From the NCBI RefSeq assembly GCF_045862395.1, contig NZ_AP023087.1, positions 2,418,001 to 2,482,000 of the forward strand: 64,000 bases of DNA, in the 5' to 3' direction. This document shows, piece after piece, positions 34,491 through 41,005 of this stretch (position 1 is its first letter; the number at the start of each line of letters is the position of its first letter). The notes under the pieces are model-generated. The model saw only the letters and a program-made list of their open reading frames with translations, was not told where the DNA came from and did no database searches. A program made the position numbers and the translations under genes. This DNA is from Marinicellulosiphila megalodicopiae (lineage in GTDB: Bacteria > Pseudomonadota > Gammaproteobacteria > Pseudomonadales > Natronospirillaceae).

Positions 34491-34771
34491 GAATGCCATA
34501 CCTTTTTTTCATTTTCTGTAGTCATATGAACATTGAGACTTCCAGTTAGTATTCCTTTTTCGGATCCATTATCATATTCAAATGCTGTACACTTACCTTC
34601 ATTCGCCCATTTTATAAGTTGAGCATTATTATTGGAAAAGTACACATTACTCTTACATCCATTACAGAAACGAACATCAGGTGAGGTACTTTCTTCTAAT
34701 TCCTGCCAGAGCTTAGGGCACTTAAATTCCCATTCAAGAAAATCACATTTTATATGTCGAGAAATACTCAT
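34487..34771 (-). CDS. First ORF of a two-gene cassette: Cys-rich protein (94 aa)
   Basis: ATG at 34771 is chosen over a GTG nine bases earlier. AGG of the recombination core GTTAGG stands 8 bases upstream and can serve as ribosome site. The body CDFLEWEFKCPKLWQELEESTSPDVRFCNGCKSNVYFSNN, then WANEGKCTAF, resembles a widespread small family with CPxxWxxL and RxCxxC motifs, likely zinc-binding. Function unknown. Confidence 0.62.
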   Translation of the reverse strand: MSISRHIKCDFLEWEFKCPKLWQELEESTSPDVRFCNGCKSNVYFSNNNAQLIKWANEGKCTAFEYDNGSEKGILTGSLNVHMTTENEKKVWHS

Positions 34772-34781
34772 TGAAGACACC

Positions 34782-34894
34782 TAACGCTCTAATAAACCGC
34801 GCAACAACGCGGAGCCTTCTTTGTGTATACTTCGCGAAGCGAAACACAAAGAAGGCGGAGTGTTTTGCGTCGGTTTTAATTAGCTTTGTTAGGT
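34782..34894 (-). repeat. attC 15 (major family)
   Basis: GTTAGGT / TAACGCTC ends, arms CCTTCTTTGTG / CACAAAGAAGG. Its R' core reads CCTAACGC, giving GTTAGG at the head of the next cassette. Confidence 0.93.
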
Positions 34895-34901
34895 TTTTCA
34901 A

Positions 34902-35261
34902 TTAGTATTCTTCACCTTCATCACCAATTAAGATTCCACCCAATTCATTAGCAACTATTTTTAATGAAGGTATATCTTCATCATCTGGGCTAGATATTGT
35001 GATTAATATTTCATCTTCGCGCTCGTTAAACTGATAAATAATTCCAGTTGTAGAGATTGCAGAATTAGGAGTTTGCATAATTATTATTTCATTTGTAAAA
35101 GGATTTATAGCTTCAACCTGGTGCTGAATTTTTAAATCACTATTTTCAGAAACAAAACTCAGCCATTTTTCTAAATTTAAATCTGCTTGAACTATATGTA
35201 AATCATATGCCATTGAATTACTCGCTACTAATAATATTATTAACTTGATGATGAACTTCAC
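34902..35261 (-). CDS. Cassette secreted protein, unknown (119 aa)
   Basis: GTG at 35261 gives MKFIIKLIILLVASNSMAYD, a good signal peptide. AGG of the GTTAGG core is again 8 bases upstream. The mature part (DLHIVQADLNLEKWLSFVSENSDL) ends in an acidic GDEGEEY tail. A longer start at 35270 (GTG in the core) is less likely. No family recognised. Confidence 0.58.
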   Translation of the reverse strand: MKFIIKLIILLVASNSMAYDLHIVQADLNLEKWLSFVSENSDLKIQHQVEAINPFTNEIIIMQTPNSAISTTGIIYQFNEREDEILITISSPDDEDIPSLKIVANELGGILIGDEGEEY

Positions 35262-35271
35262 TAGAAACACC

Positions 35272-35384
35272 TAACGCTCTAATAAGCCGCGCAAAAACGC
35301 GGAGCTTTCATTGTGTATAATTCGCGAAGCGAAACACAATGAAAGCGGAGTGTTTTGCGTCGGTTTTGATTAGCTTTGTTATGT
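35272..35384 (-). repeat. attC 16 (major family, CTTTCATTGTG variant)
   Basis: GTTATGT / TAACGCTC ends, arms CTTTCATTGTG / CACAATGAAAG, centre ATTCGCGAAG. Confidence 0.93.
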
Positions 35385-35397
35385 GCTACGTCCGAAG

Positions 35398-35772
35398 TTA
35401 TAATAATGGGTTAATGATTTCAAAGCAGTCATTATCTGGCATATTACCAGAAAAGAAACCTTCTATGACACATTGAAACCGTTCACTAAAATTATGTAAA
35501 TCAATATCTTTAATATTCTTTAATGAAAAATAATCATTCGGATTATAATGAGCTTGAATGCTCATCATAATAAAGCTAAATATTCGAGTGATTGGCCACG
35601 CAATTTCTCTTGAGATATTTTCCTTGATCTGAATTTTAGATAAATCATAAATATCTTTTTCTAACTCCCAATATTTATCAAGATTTACAACACATTTCTC
35701 ATGCCAAATACTGGTAAATGAATTTTCATCGAATTCATCGCAATGCGGAAAGTTTTTTAAAATATTAATCAT
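35398..35772 (-). CDS. Cassette Imm41-like orphan immunity protein (124 aa)
   Basis: The sequence fits the Imm41 family of polymorphic-toxin immunity proteins as I recall it: NFPHCDEFDENSFTSIWHEKCVV, KYWELEKDIYDLS, ISREIAWPITRIFSFIMMSIQAHYNPND, then RFQCVIEGFFSGNMPDN and the closing FEIINPLL. Immunity proteins bind and block a rival's toxin domain. No toxin gene is in this cassette, so it would be an orphan. The family call is by eye. Confidence 0.68.
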   Translation of the reverse strand: MINILKNFPHCDEFDENSFTSIWHEKCVVNLDKYWELEKDIYDLSKIQIKENISREIAWPITRIFSFIMMSIQAHYNPNDYFSLKNIKDIDLHNFSERFQCVIEGFFSGNMPDNDCFEIINPLL

Positions 35773-35797
35773 ATTGATGAACCAAGTTTAGTACACA

Positions 35798-35910
35798 TAA
35801 CGCCCAAATAAACCGCGCAACAACGCGGAGCCTTCTTTGTGTATACTTCGCGAAGCGAAACACAAAGAAGGAGGAGTGTTTTGCGTCGGTTTTAATTTGC
35901 TTTGTTATAT
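35798..35910 (-). repeat. attC 17 (major family)
   Basis: GTTATAT / TAACGCCC ends, arms CCTTCTTTGTG / CACAAAGAAGG. Confidence 0.93.
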
Positions 35911-35923
35911 TTCGTATCGAATT

Positions 35924-36181
35924 TTAAAACCAACGCCTTTTCATTGCACGCAAGAATTCTCTAGTAATCGGGACACCTGAATGATCACCTATTACAGAAT
36001 CGATAGCACAATTTGGACAAAGTGCAGTGTCATTGTCATCAACTCATTCTACGACATCTTTATATTCGAACTCTGCTAAGCAATGGAAACAACCACAAAG
36101 ATTACTATTCTTTAAATCGTCACGATGATAAATAGATTTCTTACGAGCTAATTTAATTAAAAGTCTAAATCTAGCATTCAT
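35924..36181 (-). pseudogene. Cassette zinc-binding-type protein broken by one in-frame TGA
   Basis: An 85-codon frame from ATG 36181 with a single TGA at 36044-36046 (codon 46). Before it: LCGCFHCLAEFEYKDVVE. After it: VDDNDTALCPNCAIDSVIGDHSGVPITREFLRAMKRRWF. Proteins of this family read EWIDDxxTALCPxCxIDSVIG, so the TGA most likely replaces a TGG Trp codon. Four cysteines in CxxC pairs suggest a zinc site. It is a recent nonsense mutation or a sequencing error. Confidence 0.72.
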
Positions 36182-36198
36182 TTTATTGCCTAGAAATA

Positions 36199-36311
36199 TA
36201 ACGCTCTAATAAACCGCGCAACAACGCGGAGGCTTCTTTGTGTATACTTCGCGAAGCGAAACACAAAGAAGGCGGAGTGTTTTGCGTCGGTTTTAATTAA
36301 TTTTGTTATAC
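36199..36311 (-). repeat. attC 18 (major family)
   Basis: GTTATAC / TAACGCTC ends. Left arm GGCTTCTTTG against right CAAAGAAGGC leaves one mispair, the only uncompensated change noticed in the family. Confidence 0.92.
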
Positions 36312-36312
36312 G

Positions 36313-36603
36313 CTACGCTGGTGGTTTCATGTAAGAATCGAAGTTTTCAATATAATCATCAAGATTTTCTTCAAGCATTTTTTTATATTGAGTTACAAAA
36401 TATTCTAAAGTTTCTTCTTTATTTTTAGCCATTTCATCTGAATTGTTCCACCCAGAAGCGCTCACCCAAGCATTAAATCTGGCTGTCGCAAACATATTTG
36501 AAGAACTAACTTTTCCGAGCGTAACTTCATCATTTATTTGTTCATTCGAAAGTCGAATATGTTCGTCTGCGCGCTTGTAAAAATTTTCGTCAACTTCTTT
36601 CAT
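36313..36603 (-). CDS. Cassette DUF3144 protein (96 aa)
   Basis: It matches the DUF3144 pattern along its whole length: DENFYKRADEHIRLSNEQ, then GKVSSSNMFATARFNAWVSASGW, and EETLEYFVTQYKKMLEENLDDYIENFDSYM. These small all-helical proteins are widespread and of unknown function. It is complete, with TAG stop at 36313. Confidence 0.82.
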   Translation of the reverse strand: MKEVDENFYKRADEHIRLSNEQINDEVTLGKVSSSNMFATARFNAWVSASGWNNSDEMAKNKEETLEYFVTQYKKMLEENLDDYIENFDSYMKPPA

Positions 36604-36620
36604 AATATTACTCGTGCGTA

Positions 36621-36732
36621 TAACGCCTTTATAAACCGCACAATATGCGGAGCTAACTTGGTGTAAAATTCGCGAAGCGCAATACCAAGTTAGCGGAGTA
36701 TATTGCGTCGGTTTTAATAAACTTTGTTATGT
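36621..36732 (-). repeat. attC 19 (diverged member of major family)
   Basis: GTTATGT / TAACGCC ends. The stem has changed on both sides (CTAACTTGGT / ACCAAGTTAG) but stays paired; centre ATTCGCGAAGCG kept. It supplies the stop of the DMP19-like gene. Confidence 0.92.
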
Positions 36733-37140
36733 TTTTAGTTGCACCCCAATTTTAGCGCAGTAGTTTGCAATCAATTTCCACCGATGGCTATAAACTTCGG
36801 TAAACTCTTCTCTCCAGTCAGGACATTTCATTAAATATTCATCAGTAGCTGTACACAAAAAATTTTCAATACTTTCTGGATTAAATGAAACACCCATTTC
36901 CTTAAAATGATTACGATAGTTTTCTAAAATATTTAAAGATACCGAATCTTCTGATAACTTTAGTAATTTAATTAAGTCTGGATAGTATTCCATAGTATAA
37001 GTGAAAAAATGATCCCATCCTTGCATATCAGCGATTGATTCTAAATAAGCAACTGAGTAGATTAATTTTTCATCGTGATCTAATGAATTTTCGTCTTCCA
37101 ATCCTTTATCTAATATATCATCGACTTTTAGAATTCTCAT
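36727..37140 (-). CDS. Cassette DMP19/DUF4375-like helical protein (137 aa)
   Basis: ATG at 37140 is preferred, because the longer frame to 37164 begins inside the preceding attC. The segment YSVAYLESIADMQGWDHFFTYTMEYYPDLIKLLKLSEDSVSL resembles DMP19-like domains (short helical repeat with WDxFF). Function unknown; such proteins are often seen with toxin systems. The TAA stop is in attC 19. Confidence 0.55.
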   Translation of the reverse strand: MRILKVDDILDKGLEDENSLDHDEKLIYSVAYLESIADMQGWDHFFTYTMEYYPDLIKLLKLSEDSVSLNILENYRNHFKEMGVSFNPESIENFLCTATDEYLMKCPDWREEFTEVYSHRWKLIANYCAKIGVQLKT

Positions 37141-37153
37141 AATTTCAGAAACA

Positions 37154-37254
37154 TAACGCCGCAATAAGCGGTCAGATAAATGTTGGCTAAAATTGTTGTG
37201 AGGAACGAACAGCAGCCAACGTTTAGCTGTCCGTCTTAATTGCCTTTGTTAGGT
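37154..37254 (-). repeat. attC 20 (minor type B)
   Basis: GTTAGGT / TAACGCC ends; near twin of attC 8 (ATAAATGTTGGCT / AGCCAACGTTTAGCT). It gives the stop of the lipoprotein gene. Confidence 0.88.
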
Positions 37255-37644
37255 TTTGGGCCACAATACTTTTGTTCCAGAATTGTTCGAGACTGGATCA
37301 CCCCATTGAATTGAAATCTCGTTATTTAAAGTATCGATAAATAGGATTACTTTTGAATCCAAGCTACATGCCTCCAGATATAACCAAAGTTTCTTGCCAC
37401 CATGTGAAGTAATAGTTGTTGGCTGTAAACTTTTAATGCTATTTGGCATATCTTCAATATTGAAAATGCTACTTGATTCATTTCTATAAAATAAACTTTT
37501 CCCATCTTCAATTAATTCAACAAGTTCTTCTTCATTTAAATTCTGTGCTTTAAAAACCGATTTTGAATTTTCATCACAATTATCGCAAGAAGAAAGAATA
37601 AGTAAGGTAATTAATAAAATTTTAAAATTGATATAAACTTTCAC
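37249..37644 (-). CDS. Cassette lipoprotein, unknown (131 aa)
   Basis: GTG at 37644 with AGG of the GTTAGG core 8 bases upstream. Signal MKVYINFKILLITLLILSSC has a lipobox (ILSSC, Cys 20) followed by DN, an aspartate at +2 that would favour inner-membrane retention. The mature domain (MPNSIKSLQPTTITSHGGKKLWLYLEACS) is unassigned. Confidence 0.62.
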   Translation of the reverse strand: MKVYINFKILLITLLILSSCDNCDENSKSVFKAQNLNEEELVELIEDGKSLFYRNESSSIFNIEDMPNSIKSLQPTTITSHGGKKLWLYLEACSLDSKVILFIDTLNNEISIQWGDPVSNNSGTKVLWPKT

Positions 37645-37654
37645 TCGAGAAACC

Positions 37655-37765
37655 TAACGCTCTAATAAGCCGCGCAAAAACGCGGAGCCTTCATTGTGTA
37701 TAATTCGCGAAGCGAAACACAATGAAGGCGGAGTGTTTTGCGTCGGTTTTAATTAGTTGTTATGT
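37655..37765 (-). repeat. attC 21 (major family, CCTTCATTGTG variant, 2-bp shorter)
   Basis: GTTATGT / TAACGCTC ends, arms CCTTCATTGTG / CACAATGAAGG. TTAGTTGTTATG near R'' is two bases shorter than the usual TTAGTTTTGTTATG. Confidence 0.92.
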
Positions 37766-38146
37766 GCGTAACTCGAATTCTTCAATAGCTTCTTGGTAAT
37801 ATTTACGAACCCAAGAATATTTAGTTGTTGAAATTCTATTCTTAAGTTCTTTCAATGCTCTCTTGGATGACATTATACAATAAAGTCCAGATACAGCATC
37901 TATATAATCCTCATTTACTTCATCATAAGTTTCGTCAATCCAATTAAGAATTCTATTTTCTTCATCACTTGTTATTGCGCCCGCATATGATTGGTATGTA
38001 ATTACATCATAAAAAGCTTCGGCATAATCCGTATTCGAACCTTTAGCATTATTTTTAATAAGATCGAAGACCAATGAAATTCCATTAGATAAATCACGTT
38101 GAGAAGTCGATATTGGTAAATTTTTTAATTCTTCCAGTGATCTCAT
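37760..38146 (-). CDS. Cassette helical protein, unknown (128 aa)
   Basis: ATG at 38146 is used; the frame to 38164 would start in the attC. All helical: AEAFYDVITYQSYAGAITSDEENRILNWIDETYDEVNEDY, then GLYCIMSSKRALKELKNRIS. No family recognised. The stop codon is formed by attC 21. Confidence 0.55.
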   Translation of the reverse strand: MRSLEELKNLPISTSQRDLSNGISLVFDLIKNNAKGSNTDYAEAFYDVITYQSYAGAITSDEENRILNWIDETYDEVNEDYIDAVSGLYCIMSSKRALKELKNRISTTKYSWVRKYYQEAIEEFELRT

Positions 38147-38156
38147 GATATGCACA

Positions 38157-38271
38157 TAACGCAAAGCTCACCGGCAAATATTGCGGAGAGCGTTTTTGTG
38201 TAAAATGGAGCTACGCGACATACACAAAAACGAGCGTAGCAATGTTTGTCCGGTGCAGCGTATTGTTATGC
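38157..38271 (-). repeat. attC 22 (minor type, 115 bp)
   Basis: GTTATGC / TAACGCA ends, body CACCGGCAAATATTGCGGAG ... GTCCGGTG, arms CGTTTTTGTGT / ACACAAAAACG. It supplies the next stop. Confidence 0.87.
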
Positions 38272-38631
38272 GATTCTCTGCTTACTCGACAATACAAAAT
38301 TTTGTATATTCTCAAAGGTAACATCGTCTGTTTGGAACTTCACATCAAAAACATTGCCGTTTCTCGTGACCAAATTAAGAGATGTTTTTGTTAAATTAAT
38401 TTCCTTAATTTTCTGCCCACCATCATAACCTTCTCCATCGCACCACTCTACCAAAGTGTCGCATGGAGGGAACTCGTAATTAGCTGAAAAAACTATTCCC
38501 TTAATAGGAGGCGGCATTACCTTAGAGTAATCTAAATCAGGATCTGGGTACTCCTGAAAAGAAACCTGAATGATATCACCACCAAGTGCTTCATTATAAG
38601 TAACCTCTAGGGCTTCAAAAACTAAATGCAT
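38266..38631 (-). CDS. Cassette protein, unknown (121 aa)
   Basis: A beta-rich soluble protein: MHLVFEALEVTYNEALGGDIIQVSFQEY, then CDTLVEWCDGEGYDGGQKIKEINLT. The WCDGxxYDGG segment is distinctive but I cannot name the family. ATG at 38631 has no close ribosome site. The stop lies in attC 22. Confidence 0.55.
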   Translation of the reverse strand: MHLVFEALEVTYNEALGGDIIQVSFQEYPDPDLDYSKVMPPPIKGIVFSANYEFPPCDTLVEWCDGEGYDGGQKIKEINLTKTSLNLVTRNGNVFDVKFQTDDVTFENIQNFVLSSKQRIA

Positions 38632-38660
38632 AGTAAGCTATCTAAACCTCTGGTAGCGCA

Positions 38661-38774
38661 TAACGCCCGGCTCACCAGCGCCCAAGCCGGAGAGGTTTTT
38701 GTGGTAAAGTGAGCGCAGCGAAACCCACAAAAAGCGCGCAGGTTTGGGCGTCTGCGTGGAGCCGCTTGTTAGGC
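38661..38774 (-). repeat. attC 23 (minor type, 114 bp)
   Basis: GTTAGGC / TAACGCCC ends, GC-richer body GCGCCCAAGCCGG ... GGTTTGGGCGTCTGCG, arms GGTTTTTGTGG / CCACAAAAAGC. Confidence 0.87.
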
Positions 38775-39134
38775 ATTGCTCGTATAGAAACATATTTTAT
38801 TACTGTCTAAATCTCTTATATAAGCGGAATGCATATTAGAACGTATCCTTGGTTCACCTTCACTAACGCCACCTAAATCAAGTGCTTTTTTATGTAATCG
38901 ATTTACTTCATTAATTGAGTCAACATGGAAACCAAGCATAGTGCCATTTCCGTTTGATGCTGGTTTTTCATCGAACGGCTCGGCTATGGCAAACATAAAC
39001 TCTTCGTTTCCCCATAGCGTCATTCGACCTTGATCGTGAATTTTATTTAATCCACACCCATCAAATAACTCATCATAAAACCCAACGGATTTTTCTTTAT
39101 TATTTGTTCCAAATACAAAATAATTCATTTTCAT
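38769..39134 (-). CDS. Cassette VOC (glyoxalase/bleomycin-resistance fold) protein (121 aa)
   Basis: One VOC-superfamily module: FVFGTNNKEKSVGFYDELFDGCGL, then MLGFHVDSINEVNRLHKKALDLGG, and AYIRDLDSNKICFYTSNA. The strand-helix pattern and the closing RDLDxNKICFY, where the last metal Glu would usually be (NKIEFY), fit. Here that position is Cys, so metal binding may be altered. Substrate unknown. Confidence 0.78.
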   Translation of the reverse strand: MKMNYFVFGTNNKEKSVGFYDELFDGCGLNKIHDQGRMTLWGNEEFMFAIAEPFDEKPASNGNGTMLGFHVDSINEVNRLHKKALDLGGVSEGEPRIRSNMHSAYIRDLDSNKICFYTSNA

Positions 39135-39153
39135 TGTAAATACTCTAGATGCC

Positions 39154-39249
39154 TAACGCCTTGCTAAGCGGCGCAGAATAGTTGGCTAAAATGTGCAAGG
39201 AACGAAGCGCAGCCAACTGTTATGCGTCCGTTTGAGCAACTTGTTATAA
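39154..39249 (-). repeat. attC 24 (minor type, 96 bp)
   Basis: GTTATAA / TAACGCC ends, body AGTTGGCT / AGCCAACTGTTATGCGTCC with GGAACGAAGCG centre. It carries an internal GTTATGC. It gives the stop of the hydrolase. Confidence 0.87.
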
Positions 39250-40197
39250 ACCGCCGTTATTAACACTTAAAAATGAAGCTATTGCATTATTAACTTCTTC
39301 GGCTTGTTCAATGTTCACCCAATGCGCGGCATCTTCAATACTGACAACTTTAGCATGAGGAATTAGTTTCGAAAGTTTTTCCGTATTAGAATAAGGGAAG
39401 CTAACGTCCTGCTTGCCCCAAATGAACATTGTTGGTTTACCAAGATTTCCTAATTTCTTCCAACCATCAGTGTAATCCAAAACGGGAGAATTCCTAAGAG
39501 TAGAGAGCGCCGAACGCATAAAACCTGGATAACTTGCAAAAGTGTCCCACTCTTCAACGACTTCGTGAAATTTTGATAAGTTGAATAGATACGCTTCTAC
39601 TTTAGGTCTTAGAATTTGTTGACCAAAGTAATGAAATACCAATTCACCGATAATTGGTGTATCTAATAGTCGATTACGCCCATTCTCGTTAGGCCAGCCT
39701 GCTGGCCCCACCATAACGATACTTTCTACTTTTTCAGGGTGGTGATTAGCATAATCAGATACAATGACACACCCGAAAGAAGAGCCAACTAGATGAACTT
39801 TATCTGCCCCAACTTCGCTTATAACTGAAGCTAGTTGGCGTCGAAAAAGCCTAAGATCGTAGTTAACACGAGGACGATCGGAAAGCCCTCTCCCAAAAAG
39901 GTCATAAAGTACAACTCGATAACCAGCATTTACTAGCGAGTTAACATTGGGATTCCATGACTCTAAAAAACCGTTAAAGCTATGAACTAAAATAACTGTT
40001 TTGGTATTTCTCTCACCAAATATCTGGTATCGAGTAACACCTGCTTCTGAATTGATAAGTTCGTCACCAGCTGCCTTTCTAGCCGCAACTAGTGTGGTCA
40101 TATCCTCATTATGATATTGATAAATCGTTACCAAACTAAATAAGGAAAGGGCAGAAATAAAATATAAGAAAACCTTCGATTTCAAGATGCACTCCAT
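39244..40197 (-). CDS. Cassette alpha/beta hydrolase, membrane-anchored (317 aa)
   Basis: The largest cassette gene. An N-terminal transmembrane helix (about residues 8-26) precedes an alpha/beta hydrolase domain. The oxyanion-region motif is VHSFNGFLESW, the nucleophile Ser 140 is in VGSSFGC, the acid is in WGKQDVSFP, and the histidine is in EDAAHWVNIEQ. It resembles MhpC/haloalkane-type esterases. The membrane anchor suggests action in the periplasm or at the membrane. Its stop is in attC 24. Confidence 0.82.
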   Translation of the reverse strand: MECILKSKVFLYFISALSLFSLVTIYQYHNEDMTTLVAARKAAGDELINSEAGVTRYQIFGERNTKTVILVHSFNGFLESWNPNVNSLVNAGYRVVLYDLFGRGLSDRPRVNYDLRLFRRQLASVISEVGADKVHLVGSSFGCVIVSDYANHHPEKVESIVMVGPAGWPNENGRNRLLDTPIIGELVFHYFGQQILRPKVEAYLFNLSKFHEVVEEWDTFASYPGFMRSALSTLRNSPVLDYTDGWKKLGNLGKPTMFIWGKQDVSFPYSNTEKLSKLIPHAKVVSIEDAAHWVNIEQAEEVNNAIASFLSVNNGGL

Positions 40198-40206
40198 TGA
40201 GGTTTA

Positions 40207-40319
40207 TAACGCCCAAATAAACCGCGCAAAAACGCGGAGCCTTCTTTGTGTATACTTCGCGAAGCGAAACACAAAGAAGGTGGAGTGTTTTGCGTCGGTT
40301 TTAATTTGCTTTGTTAGAT
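40207..40319 (-). repeat. attC 25 (major family), nearest to attI but one
   Basis: GTTAGAT / TAACGCCC ends, arms CCTTCTTTGTG / CACAAAGAAGG. It closes the first cassette. Confidence 0.93.
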
Positions 40320-40330
40320 GTAAGGAGCCA

Positions 40331-40582
40331 CTAAATTTTACTTATTTGATGAGATTGTAAAAATAATGTTTGTCCACATTTTATTTCATCGTCAGTATCT
40401 TTTATTAAATCTACCCAAGCACGATCATTTTCATCAATAAAGTCGAAAACCAATTTTTGGCCAACAGCCTCTCTAATTTCTTTAGCATAATGCGGTTCTA
40501 AAAATTCAAGGCTTTCCTCATTAATACTTAATATTTCAACATAGTCACCTTCAACGATAACAACACTTTTTGAATCGATCAT
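40331..40582 (-). CDS. First cassette: unknown acidic protein (83 aa)
   Basis: ATG at 40582 has AGGA 5 bases upstream. An ATG inside the attI junction (GTTAGATG, 40600) is in frame but lacks a ribosome site. The protein reads MIDSKSVVIVEGDYVEILSINEESLEF, then LVFDFIDENDRAWVDLI. No family recognised. As the cassette next to attI it should be the newest arrival and the best expressed. Confidence 0.62.
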   Translation of the reverse strand: MIDSKSVVIVEGDYVEILSINEESLEFLEPHYAKEIREAVGQKLVFDFIDENDRAWVDLIKDTDDEIKCGQTLFLQSHQISKI

Positions 40583-40598
40583 ATTTATCCTAGATGAC

Positions 40599-40605
40599 AT
40601 CTAAC
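40599..40605 (-). other. attI recombination core
   Basis: GTTAGAT on the minus strand, at the boundary between the integrase-side unique region and the first cassette. This is the attI x attC crossover position expected from the array layout. Upstream, GCAGGTTGATTT occurs twice as direct repeats (40779-40790, 40854-40865), farther away than the integrase-binding repeats of known attI sites. Confidence 0.7.
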
Positions 40606-40671
40606 AGCTATATCTACCGCAACTGACAAAAAAGGTCACTTGCAAGTTGATTTTTAAATTTATAAAGGCCA

Positions 40672-40700
40672 ACTATACCTTTGAATGCGCTAGAGGTCTA
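40672..40700 (-). promoter_or_regulatory. Candidate cassette promoter Pc
   Basis: Reading toward the cassettes: TAGACC, 17 bases, TATAGT, ending about 67 bases before the attI core. The spacing is ideal and the -10 is 5 of 6 to consensus; the -35 is weaker. It is the best match seen in the 390-bp attI-intI gap but is unproven. Confidence 0.4.
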
Positions 40701-40968
40701 TATATGGGGTTCATCGACTGTATAACCAAATGACAATGTCCCAATTACAAAAGCAAACACGGCTTCATTGTTTTCAGTGCAGGTTGATTTGGTTAAACAC
40801 AGCAAAGTCTAAATTGCTTTAACCCTTATAAATACTGGTTTACATAATGTTACGCAGGTTGATTTAGTTTTCCACTGCATGGCGTTAAATTTACAAAAAT
40901 GGTTATAAAAAATTCATATTTTACAAAAATATACAAAGTATTTTCAGAAGATTTTCAATACCTGTATA

Positions 40969-40988
40969 TACTGTATATATATACAGTT
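40969..40988. promoter_or_regulatory. LexA (SOS) box at the intI promoter
   Basis: TACTGTATATATATACAGTT contains CTGT-N8-ACAG and matches the E. coli LexA consensus at 19 of 20 positions. It ends 18 bases before the intI ATG, so LexA bound here would block intI transcription or initiation. SOS control of integron integrases is known in Vibrio and in mobile integrons. Confidence 0.88.
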
Positions 40989-41005
40989 ATGTTGGTTTGT
41001 TTATT

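Noticed and set aside
36044..36046. Selenocysteine readthrough of the in-frame TGA
   Set aside because: No SECIS-like hairpin seen after it, and Trp rather than Cys is expected at this place in the family.
27548..40319. CRISPR array, because of many regularly repeated ~113-bp sequences
   Set aside because: The repeats are too long, flank genes, fold as attC and end in GTTA/TAAC cores beside an integrase. No cas gene is present.
40997..41005. TTG start for intI
   Set aside because: No ribosome site; the ATG at 41006 is nearer to the start position of related integrases.
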